From Lytechinus pictus (Eukaryota > Echinodermata > Echinoidea > Temnopleuroida > Toxopneustidae), in assembly GCF_037042905.1 (NCBI RefSeq), contig NC_087247.1:42755920-42819919 (forward strand): a stretch of 64,000 nt of DNA, in the 5' to 3' direction. Below the pieces are notes generated by a model that had not been told where the DNA came from, searched no databases, and was given only the letters and a program-made list of their open reading frames with translations. Numbering within the stretch: the stretch's first letter is position 1; every line of letters starts with the position of its first letter. The translations under genes and the position numbers were made by a program. Shown here in pieces: positions 13,400 through 24,849 of the stretch.

Positions 13400-13610
13400 T
13401 AGTGTGTGTGTGTTACATAATATAATTGTAAATAAATTGTTCTGGACTAAAAAATAATTTAACTTGTACCCCAGCCCTACCAACAAGATGATCCTTAGAC
13501 CGACTGCTTTACAAGAGAGCCCTGCACATTTAAAATACAAACATGATACAATATAAAAGAGGAGAATACAACCTATAAAAAGCATATAGAAAAAATACAA
13601 TCAACTATAA
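13400..13610 (-). mobile_element. Possible LINE (CR1/L2-type) 3' tail fragment
   Basis: Read on the minus strand, this stretch has a hydrophobic, T-rich region, then GCAGGGCTCTCTTGTAAAGC followed by a G/T-rich segment with GGTAGGGCTGGGG, then an AT-rich end. This layout resembles the sequence that follows the reverse transcriptase frame in deuterostome CR1/L2 LINEs. No reverse transcriptase motif lies next to it, so at most this is a 5'-truncated copy. The assignment is from recall of the pattern and is tentative. Confidence 0.3.
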
Positions 13611-16600
13611 AACCAGAAACCCCCCCCAAAAAAAAAAACCGGCACAATAACTTGAAATACGTAAAAATGGGGTAAAAATCAGTAAAGGATAAAACACAAA
13701 TCGTACAAACAGCTGCAAGATAACATTATTAAGAATGTAATTGGTGCCTGACGTAGCATTGAATTGATAGAGCCATGTATTTGTACAAGTCTTCTATAGA
13801 TGACTGCATGGCAGATCACTTTCCAATCAACCAAAAGACTGACATCAATTTATTTAATTTATTTTACATTATTTGTACACACCTGTCCCCCAAAGTCACT
13901 TCCAATGTTGCTGACAACATTATTCCTCTTCATGTTGACAAGGAGACAAACATAGCCTGTGGTAATTAATCTGTTTCCTCATTCTAGTGAATTCATTGAC
14001 CCCAGCACCACACACAATTGGTTGTAGAAATTGGTGTGATATGTGTTTTACCTGATACAACCAACACCCCCCCCCTGCCCAAATTATGTTATTGAGTTTG
14101 TAAATAGCCACGTTTTCTATCCCTACTTGAACATTTTTTACCACTTTAACATAAATTCACATGCGCAGAGAGGGTTTATAATGTTGACCATGAATAGTTG
14201 CACTTGTTTTGCAGCATTTTATAATCCTGTAGCTTAGCTTATAATTGATCCACTTTCCCCTTCTAAGTGAAAGAATTATCCATTCCTTCTTAAGTCTCTG
14301 CTTCCTAGCTCCTTTCATTAAACAGCTTTGACCACATGCTAAGTCTCCTTTCGGAAGGAGGGTTTTAAGAAGTCTCAACACTTTTCGCTACTTCCTCATT
14401 TAAAGATTTTAAGTTCTAAGTGCAAGTAGACCTAGTCTTAATACTCTCAGTCTCAAGCACTTCCTAACTGTATTAAGAGGACTAAATTTAGGAGCTGAAC
14501 CTGACCCTTGCATGCCTTGATTTCTGGAGCTAATTTAGACCGATAGATGCGGGAAGGTTTTTGATTGGTCGATGACAGGTTTCACAGTCTTTTAGCTCTC
14601 TTTTCCATAATGCAAAATTGCCAATTTATTAGGGTCAAATGCCCAATTTGGAAAAATTTTCAGTAATGAAATTAATTATTCATTTACATCTCTTTTACCA
14701 CAAATGAATGTCTTTAATACCTTCTTTTAAACTTTCTAATATTTTGAATATATATTATGTTTGATAGCAATCGGCCTGAAATATCCAATGCACAATATTC
14801 ATTGACCTTTAATGAACCTTGTTTGGTGAAGCATTTAAAGTAATTTCTTGAAAATGAATTTATAAGGAAAATATGGAGAAAACATATAAGAAAAATATTT
14901 AGAAATTTGAAAGTCAAGTTTTCCATTTAGAGATTGAATTTGATTTAATAGAGCTTGAATTTTAAGATGGTTTTGGAAAAGTGCTTTCTCTCTATTATGC
15001 CTCCTCAATGATTTCTTCCCATCTAGAAAACAATGTAAATTTTGTTTTGCATGGAATCTGAAAGTTCGAAGTTTACAACCTCTTCTGAACTGTGCTGTAA
15101 GTTTGTTTTATGGGAGAGGAGGTTTAAATATTTCAATATAATAGGTACTAGGTACTCAACTGCAATAAATTGTGCAGGCCTTAATGACCACAGGAAAATC
15201 AAATTAATCCTGTGGTACTAGGAATCAATGTATTTTGTACAAAATCGATGGAAATGGCAGAATTCAGTAGTCAATGTGTAGATTGATCTCTGCACATATT
15301 TGATCTTTTAATGAACATTGAAAATGCATGTTCTAAGCAGAACCAGGGCTATGATTAACAACAGTAGTAATCAACGAGAAGAATTCTTTGATGAATTTGC
15401 TTTCTGTCAGTTAAATGGTATCATTTTGAAAGCTTACAACTAGAAGCTTGTATAGACTAGTTAAGTGTTACATCATCCAGAAAATATTTGGTTTTCAGCA
15501 TTTCCAAGACCATTTTTCCATAGCGCATGATTAAAGACCTTCATGCATTACTTAATTTTGATATTAATGAGTTCATGGTGGTCCAGAGAATAACTTGGGC
15601 ATTTATGAATCGATTCCCGCCATATTCGGGCTGTGGATACTTTTCACCATGCTCCAAAGACACATGGTATACAAAAACACCTAAATAAAGAACAAATTTA
15701 TTATTCTGCATTGATTGAATGTTTGTAAAACACAGTCTTGTAAATTGTTGATTTGAATATAATTTTTTTTCAAAGGTGTCACCATGGTGCCTGTTGTGCT
15801 ATAGAGACTTTGAGATGATTGGTCTTTGATAAGGTACATACATGTACATGTACATTTCACATGCACACTAAAAAAACTCTAAAAGTATAATTCACATGAA
15901 TGTAGTTTGTTACTTTGATCATTCTTTTTATAATTTCAGTCATCTGTTTCTGTCTTTACTTGAGTCTAAGAGAAAGTGAAATTCTGTAATAGTCTGATTA
16001 GTTATTATACTTAATTACTCTGGCACAGCTTGGAGTGTAGGTGGTTACTTAAAATATCCTCCTTGCACCAAATATATCCTATAGCTGAAGTTTGTATTCG
16101 TTCTAGGTCTTAATTTGATCGTATATTGCCTTGGAGATAAGCTTGCGACCTCAGATGTTATATTATTATGATTATATTAATGAATCATAAGCTGATGTAA
16201 TTTAGAAGTAGTGAAAAGTTGCTTCCTACAGTACTTGAATTCTTGATGGCAAGGTCTTAAAGAATGAAATCCAGTAGCAGCTACAGTTTTAACAGGATTA
16301 GGGGCCAATTTCACTATCTCACAAACAAAAATGCACATTCCCCCCCTCCCAGCTCAAATAAATGTTGAAAGGTTAGTTTAAGGTGACTTTTTCTTTCCGT
16401 TTATGCATAATTTTGTTCAGTTTGTATTTCACTGTCATGTTAAGAGAAAACCAAAATGTTAGGGAAATTGAGGTTGATTTAATTGAAGTGTTTGTATACA
16501 AAAGTAAGATGCTAACAAAATTATCTACATGGTTAGTAATGGATGTAAGTAATACTTTCATGACACCCTATTGTGTGTGAAATTGTCTAAAAGTAAAATG

Positions 16601-17118
16601 GGAATATTGATTATAATACATCTATAAATAGTTAGGAGATTTTGGAATCACCAAAATGTTCTTAAAGGAAGTCTGCTTTGCACTGTTTCACATGAACTGA
16701 ATACAAACATAATTTTAGACACATAATAGAGTCAGGCCAAGTCTCTTAGCCATTTGGGGGGGGGGGGTTGTATTTTTAAAGCTCTTCGTTAAAAGCACTC
16801 CATTGCGATGGACCTTTAGATTATTCATAAATAAAAAAAATGATGAAGAAAACTTGCCAAGAGCATGAGTTACCCCTTTATAGGTTAAATTTCTCACTTT
16901 AATCTTGGATGTACTCACAGCAGTGTAAGCTCTTAAGATACCAAGGTTTATTACACCTGTTAATGGTTATAGTAATAAGTAACCCAAAATAGATACATTA
17001 TCTAATTACTCATAGGTTAGCAGAATGAGAAAAGCTTGAAGCAAAACCAGTAATAATTTCTCATTACCTGTTCCTCCATTGGCAATATAAACCTGTAAAT
17101 GCCACACCCCATGTACCA

Positions 17119-17135
17119 CACTGCATTATGCAGTG
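17119..17135. promoter_or_regulatory. Perfect 17-base palindromic site in intron 3
   Basis: CACTGCAT, T, ATGCAGTG form a perfect inverted repeat containing TGCATTATGCA, an arrangement that suits paired POU/homeodomain binding. It lies at the start of a non-repetitive, higher-G+C block (17100-17400). Binding is not shown. Confidence 0.2.
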
Positions 17136-20100
17136 CCTTGGAATTTAGCAGTTATTACATAGATAGTTGTGTTGCACTGCAAGTGTTAACCATTCTCAAA
17201 TGAGATCAATTATTCAATATCTACTGGTGATTTCCATGATGACTGCGCAGGGAGACCTTTGGTCCGGGCACTATGCCTCCATTTGTTCGCACAACAAGAT
17301 AGCAATTATCAGCTTACAAATTACATTTCCCCGCATACCCCGAGGATGAACCATGCATGGGTGCGTTACCACTGAGTACCCTGAGTGCATGTGTATTTGC
17401 ATCTTAGTGCACAGCCCCATTTATCATGTCCTGCCTAATTGAAATGCATATTTCAAGGGAAAAGTAAGTGGAAACGTATGCCATCTCATTGGATAGGCAT
17501 ATATTTATTGAGCACATGTTTTGGAGGACCTTTGCCCCTTTTCTGTAGGCCCCTGTTATTGCAAACCTGGTGAACAAATGAACACAATCAAGGTCTGGGG
17601 CCATAGAAGGCATGAAATAATTACAAGAGCTGGTATCTCTCTTCTAGATTTAGTTGGATGTACGCAGTATCACCATTGGAACTGTTGTTATTCATTGAAA
17701 ACCAAGGTGATTATGAGATTTAAATGAATTCCATGAGGATGATTATTCATAATGAATGATTCTAATTGGAATACAAGGTGACAAGTTCTTATCAATGAAT
17801 GCAGTTGTAATATCTGGTATAGTTATACTTGTGGTACTCATAGTCTATCAAATGACAGTAATTCTGCATTTCCAATTGAAATAATGAACAATTTCTAATA
17901 TGAATGTATATTTGTGTATATTATTAACTTTAACCATATACTTTCAAGAATTATTGCCAGGTTTCCAGACATTAAATATTGGCAGTTAAAAGAACAATAG
18001 CTAATGATCTTGCTGTGATCATGGAAGAATAGCTTGCAATCATTCACTACACTGAACAGACCTTGTATTTTAATTTGCAATGGTTTTAATTGCTTTTTAT
18101 TTCAAAAGGGCAATCAGCTCTGTTGGAGTTTGCACTTCTAAAAATCTATTCCTACACATTAGAGCTCAAGTGTGGAGTGAAAATATCAATGCAATCAATG
18201 AAACCCTTCCGTCAACAAAAAGCAGACCACCAGTTCAGAAGATTGATCCATCAACGATCCTCCGATCCCATCCTCTGACCATTTGGCCATTTACGTAAAA
18301 CAGATAATTGCTTTTGTTAAGTCTCCCTTCCCCAAAGCCATATGGAAAGAGAGGTGTTTGCCACAAATACCACCTCAAGTCGTGCTGTATTTCCGATCGA
18401 TATGTGGAAAAGACAAACTTGATGCTAATTACTTGGATCAGGTATTGGGTCAGAAAGTACTAATTGCAAGATGTCCAATAGGAAGATTTATTAGTGTGTG
18501 TGTGGTTATTTTAGGAGTGCTATCAACTTGAGCAGGGTGGGTAATTAATTGATCTTGGGATGATGTATCTGTGTCACACAGGGGTTAATTAGGAATTGCT
18601 CAAAATGGCCGCTTGAGTTTGGTAGATGGATGATGGCAGTTCTAGGGCAATAATGAACTAGGCAAACTGACATGCTTTCCTCCTCTCCTTTCCTAAACAC
18701 CATAAATCTTTCAGGTCTGCTATTGGTAGTTATCTGTGCCAGCAAAATAAAGATTGGGAAGCTTTTGATGATAGAATGGGAGCCATAGCGATGGCGGGTG
18801 GGGGGGGGGGTGGGGTTTGCCAACCGTGAAAGAGTGCTTTCTGTGAAATTGTTAGTCCTGACCTCATTTCACTAAACTAGTTTGTAGATACCATGCAATT
18901 AGCTAAGTAATTAAGTAAAGTGCTAAAGTAGGTGTTACAACAGATTCAGTTTGGATGCAGAAAGTCAAATGTGAGTGCTATGGACACTGAAACTGTTCAC
19001 ACACTTTGACTTCTGTAATAAAAATTGGAGCCTGGTACATAGAAGATGTATTTAACGATAGTGTATTCAAGCAATGCAATGTTGAACTTGATAAAATGAT
19101 ACTGTTTTCTCTAAAATGGTTTGTTTTTTTACAGTAAAATATTGATGCCAAATATATAGCAAAATATCTATATTTATGTTTTTTTTTTATTGAATGACTG
19201 AATAATACAAGAGTGTAAGATGTTTGTTTACAGCATTATTTTGTTTAAAATGATTAAATGTGGAAAATTTAAAGTTATGTGAAGGCTATATTAGTATGCA
19301 GTCTGATATGATATGTGAAAAAATGCTTTTTAGTTATTTTCAAAGCCAAAACTTAATAACTCTAGAGAGGAAGAGATTTATTTCATTTTTAATGTTGTAA
19401 TGAAGTTTAAAATACATGTGGTTGGACCCATGCTAAGCAGGATATCTGAGTGAGTGTACTTTTGCATGCCATGCAAAAAAAGGGGCTAAAACTTGACTGA
19501 TTATCATCACCAACGGAAACACAATCCTTATCACTGCTTTCAACCTGTCATATTTCCCTCATACAGCATCTATTTTTATTATTATGTTTACTACTATGAA
19601 TGCTAAGTGAAAATATATCTTTATACAGTGTGGTTTTACCTCAAAACAGGTCATATTGATCAGTGCTAGCTTCCTTTGACAAGCTTGACAGATAACAGCT
19701 TGTTGTTTTGGGATCCAGGCAAGTTGACGTCTGGTTCCAAAGAAGGTATTTTTGCTGAACAGGCATAGTTTGCTTTTAAAGTGGCAAGATTAGTAAGTCA
19801 CGGCATCATTGTCTTGTTTTGTTTTGGTGTTTTTGTCAGGTATAGTAGGATTCTAAGGTCAAGGTATATCTTGCATGGTGTAATGCTGACTCATTTTGAA
19901 AGTAAGTCAAATAGTCATGGAAATTTTGTTAGGAGAGAAAAATAAAAATCCATTTAAATCATCAAAATTAATGTATTGAATATAATTCCATAAAACAAGG
20001 GATTGAAATCATGCCAAATATTTTTTTGAAAGAATATATATGCATTCCTTCTATTCCGATTTCAAAAGACGATAGCCATTTTGGAATAGGATGTCACCTA

Positions 20101-21802
20101 ATGTAAATCAAGAATATAGTCACCTTTTCACATTCTACTATGATCTCTACAAAAATTCTCTCGAGATGTAACTTTTTATGTTGTGTCTACTCTTGTCATT
20201 TAATAGTATTGTAAAGATATGATGAGTAATTGTATAGTGATAGATTTATTTCCATGTCTCAAGAGAAGATGAAATGAAAAAAAAAGTTCTTTTGAAAGTG
20301 TTGATTGATAAACCTTTTATCCTTGGCAGCTGCCTGCTCCTCCATATTTCCCACAATTTCCTGATCTGATCCAAGAAGTCCATAGCGGACCATGTTGCCA
20401 TTGATTAGGGTCAACGAATCCTTGGTTCATCAGAGTTGATTAGGAGAGGAAGTCTGAGAACGGAAGACTTCTTGATACCCACAGGAGAAGAGAAAAGTCA
20501 AGACTGAGTCTGTTGCCTTGACCATTTTTGTGCATTCCTCCACTCCATTTCTTTCCCTTTCTCATTGGTGATTTTGCATGATTTGATTTTTCCTTTAATT
20601 AGCCAGTCAGCATCTTAATTCCATTCATCCCGATTGACCACTGTAAAACAAATCTAATAATTTTAGAAAAATTAGATATTCCAAGTTATTTGGAAAACTC
20701 CAGTAAATCTGATTTATTATGATATTTGACCAATTCACATATCAAGACAAATACTGGGATAGAATTTTTCTTGTTAAAAGCGTATGGAAATCACAGAATG
20801 TGGTAAATGATGGGTTAACCAAGTTTCAAATATAATGAAGTAAGTTTTGAGTTATTTTGTCCTTTTGATTATTAGATAGCAGTCATGAAAGATGATTCCT
20901 CTTTTGTTTGTTCATATCACTTTCAGATGTTTTTCTTTTTTTATTAACCTGATATACATGTACACCAGATTTCCCAGTGGAAATGATATAAGTATTATCC
21001 AATCCTCTTTAGAGTGGAATGATAAATTGAATATAATTAGCAATTAAAGTACTCTTAATGGGTATTTCTGAATTTTCTAATTTATGTTTACAAGCATAAC
21101 ACGGGCAACTAAATTTCATTATTCCAATTCTAAAGGGCAATCAATAGTTATCAATTTCCCATAAGAAAATTGGTTACATTTAATTTTTAAAAAATCACCA
21201 AATATCCTCCTTACATCATATTGAAATGTGTAATTAAACTAGAAAATAAAGTAGTACAGATTAAAACTGAACATATAAATCCCCAGGTTCCATTTTGTAG
21301 TTACTTTGACTGGAAAAAAACAAAATCAAAGCATTACCAAACTATAAAAATCAGAGGCCATGGGTGACTTGACAACCAATCGGTAGCAGATGACATACAA
21401 ACTGTACAACAGTTGTTTTCCAGGGCCTCAAACACTGATAAACAGTAGATAATTATTATTCAATTTTACTCAACATAGTGACAGCAGTGGTGGAGGGGGT
21501 GCCCCTCCAGTTTAAATCCAATTTGGCCGGTGATGATTCGAACTGTGCCAGTGAGGAGGGCTGTTTTTCAATGTCACAATGTTTAGTGGTTATACTTAAT
21601 GAAGGAGTGCACCTTATGGTGCTGTATCTGTCAGGGATGACAGTTTGTTGCCAGGCTATGAAAACATGTCCCTTCAAAGTGATTCCATATTAATGCCTCT
21701 CTATCTTAGGAGAATGGTGGTGTTAATCAAATATCATTATTTACTGTCATTAGCTTTATGTTTGTAAGAGTTACTGAAGATTTATGTAAATTGTGAATTT
21801 TT

Positions 21803-21960
21803 TCTTCATCATCATCATCTTCTTCATTGGCATTATCAATATATTCCTTATTGTCACTATTACTATATTTAGCATCAATCATCGTCTCATTGACATTGTC
21901 CTCATCAGTAGTACTTCTTGCTTTACCATAATCACTTTATCTTCATCATCATTTTCATTG
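21803..21960 (+). repeat. Imperfect TCA/TCT trinucleotide-rich tract
   Basis: Repeated but degenerate CATCAT and TCTTCATCAT units with interruptions. It ends about 50 bases before the target-site duplication of the adjacent element. Confidence 0.7.
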
Positions 21961-22013
21961 TCAGTGAGTGGTTTGATCATTATCAGATATCATCGTCACT
22001 CTCAAGACACAGA

Positions 22014-22562
22014 CAAATGACCCCAGGGGGGGGGGGTACTCGACCAAAAAAGTAGTAGGTATGTGCCGCGGGCGAGACAAAAACGGGGGCCTTGGAGCGG
22101 ACTTATTGTAAAAATGAGGGTCCTCGGAACGGGCTTCGGAACTACAATTGATTGTGAAAACGGGGGTCCTTGGAATGGGTCGCCTGCGTGTAAGTGCGTA
22201 TGCATCCCTATGGAACGTGCATGCAGCTAGCCCGGCGGCACGGGCGCCAGGTGTGCTAGCGCAGAGGCGATGGTCGGACAGCGCTCTGCGGCCGCTTTTC
22301 ACCAAAATTGCGGCTCATTGTAGCAGATCAATGCGGCCGGAACGGCGTAACGGAAAATATGCAAAGCTTTGGAGCGGATTTCTTCCTTCTTTTTTCTCGA
22401 TAAGAAGAAAATGCTATGCTTTGGAGCGGCTTTCTTTGTTCTTTTTTTCAATAAGACAAAAATGCTATGCCTTAGAACGGAAATTTGAGTGTAAAAATGG
22501 GGGTCCCTCCGCGGCACATACCCACCATGCATTATATACTGAGTGCCCCCCGGGCAAATGAC
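22014..22562. mobile_element. Non-autonomous hAT-like DNA element with 8 bp target duplication
   Basis: An abruptly G+C-rich, CpG-rich island of 533 bases (22022-22554) is flanked by identical CAAATGAC copies at 22014-22021 and 22555-22562. The ends are inverted: the left starts CCCAGGGGGG and continues GTACTC...GGTATGTGCCGCGG, while the reverse complement of the right end reads CCCGGGGGGCACTC...GGTATGTGCCGCGG. An 8 bp duplication with short inverted ends is the hallmark of the hAT superfamily. Inside, a 51-52 bp unit beginning CTTTGGAGCGG repeats at 22367, 22419 and (diverged) 22470. Related CCTTGG-type motifs recur nearer the left end (22090, about 22122, about 22167). It has no transposase. 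Open frames across it on both strands reflect its composition. Confidence 0.8.
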
Positions 22563-22864
22563 AGCCAAAGAAGATCACCACATCAGTTTTAAATACTAGA
22601 CCTCTATAGAGACAATGGGGGGGGGGGTGTTCTGAGTAATCGATCAATCTTGCCATTTAAAACAAAAGGCAAGTGAGGTACTGACCCTGTATTCAACTTA
22701 TTGAAAGGAAGCTGTCTCAGCGAGCCTTGATGACAAAGTTGGCTATTTTGTGTGAGAAAGGTGGTGTTTAGCTACCAGACTCTGTTGCCATATTTGAGCA
22801 TCGAATTGGGACAGGGCAATTTTTGTGTGAGTCAGAACAGATGCTAACTTGCTTAAGAGGGGTA

Positions 22865-23185
22865 AATAATGAATTGAAAGAGAAAAGGAGGTTTAAGGAA
22901 GGGGACTGAGATATATATATAGACTTATACAGAGATGTTTCAAGTCAGAGGGTGAGGGAAATAAACGGGAGAGCATTGAGGTTAGGGAGGAAGAGAAAGA
23001 TGAGGGTGGAGAGAAAGTATAAAAAGAGAAGGGGAAAATGTGGAGAGAGTATAGGGGAGGGAGAGAATGACAGAAGAACGAAGGATAGAAAAGGAGAGCA
23101 GGGAAAAGGGGATAGAGAGCAAGTGTGTGTGTGAGAGAAGGAGACTGACAAGAATGAGTGGTGAAAATTGAGAGAAGGATAAAGT
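22865..23185 (+). repeat. Purine-rich (GA/GGA) tract
   Basis: About 320 bases in which the + strand is overwhelmingly A and G, in irregular GAGAGA and GGGAGG clusters, with a short TATATATATA segment (about 22911-22920) and a (GT)n segment near 23124-23134. Such tracts can form triplex or unusual duplex structures. It shows no coding signal; the long minus-strand frames are composition artefacts. Confidence 0.75.
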
Positions 23186-24849
23186 TTGTGGGGAGAGATG
23201 GCCAAGTTTGGATCAATTCAATTTTAAATGAGTGGGAGGAAAGAGACCATAAACACAGAACCGATAGTCAAGTTTGATTGATTCTTAATAAGATAGAGAA
23301 CACAAATATTTTGACAAATATGATGTAATTGTTCTATGGCAAAAAACAGGAAATAGGATTTTGAGGATTGAAATACTAATTTGGAAAATCTGTTTGCCTT
23401 TATTCAGGGTAAATTATATCCATTTATAATTTGTGCTTTAGCAGGGAAATTAGTTTCCTTCAAATTTCTTTCATGGAATGTTGAGCTTCATAGATGAAAT
23501 GCTGTCGGTGCCTGTTTGTTCTATAATTCAACATGAATTTAACTTCTCTCAATGAAGGAAGAAAAAGAGAAAAATCTTTAAAATATATATATTATGAAGT
23601 GGAAATGTTTTGTCATTTCTAAACCAAGGAAGTGATTGTGTCCCAGGTAAATGTCATATATGGCCTTCAGACGGGGCATCCTTGCTAAGAGGAAGTCAAG
23701 AGATGCTACGGAAGCGAGGATGGGCGGATCTTAACCATAAATGGAAAACACAATGAAACGAAAAGATCTTAAATCTCTGCTAAAACAATACAATACATTG
23801 GTACCCTGGGTGGACTTTAACTTCTGAGTTATGATGAAATATAAACAGAGCCCTAGATTGTTTAATTGTGAACTTTTACATTTATTAAATAATAAAGTGT
23901 GAATTCACTAGATTTTTGGTTTAACATGTCGAGTTGAAAATTTGAAACCTTGGAAATCTGAAATGTGACCATTGAAAGTCATTATGGAAATAGAACTCAT
24001 GGATTAGGGATTGAATACTTTGTCACAGGAATAGTATTTTCAGTGAAAAAATCATATGATTGGAACAAAGAAGGATTGAAAGATTATACCATCATCGTCC
24101 AAACAAAAAATATTTAAAAGGTTGTTGTGCACAGACACAGGAAACTATAACATTAGACTGTTATTGGCCTGTTATCCTAGCAAAGATAAAAAGGGCTTAT
24201 TTTAGAATTTGGGAAACAGTGTCAGTGCATTTCTTCTCTCTTAGTCCTTCCACTTTTTCATCTTAATATATTAATTCTTCATTAAAAACATTCATTGGCT
24301 ATATAAAGACTTATCAGTAGTGATGCGATGAGATTATAGTGGAGTGAGAATCCTGAAAATATTGCCTTTTTTAATATATGTCTCTTCTCCTTTTATGAAC
24401 CATGTATTGGATTGACTCTCAAGTCATAACAATAATGTCTTTGAACTCTAAACCTTTCTTCAACTTACTGAAGATTTATTAAGAATGATGTCCCAGACAT
24501 AAGAGGAAGATAACATGATCATATAGTACAGGAATTCAACGTTATTCTAACTTCCTCTCTTGATCTGATACAGAGAAAATCCGAAGGATGGTCAAAGCTA
24601 AATTTAAAAGAGACCTTTCAGTTGATGTAGAAGGCACAATCCTACTACTATCAAATTGAAAAATGGATAAGTAATCAAGCTTTTATGGAAAAAAGAGGAA
24701 GTTTTATCTGATTACTATCTGCCTCTGTTTTTGTTTTTCGCAAAATAAAATGATTAACTAGAGATAAAGCAATGCATCTGCAGCTTCACTTGAATTTTGT
24801 TAAACTTATAAAGGGATAGGAAAAAGTACAAATTATTCAGCAGAACAGC

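Noticed and set aside
21961..22561. Long open frames on both strands across the GC-rich island
   Set aside because: They coincide with a non-autonomous transposable element with 8 bp duplications and internal repeats; the openness follows from composition.
22893..23216. 107-codon minus-strand frame rich in Ser, Pro, Leu and Phe
   Set aside because: It is the reverse strand of a purine-rich tract; the composition alone removes stop codons.
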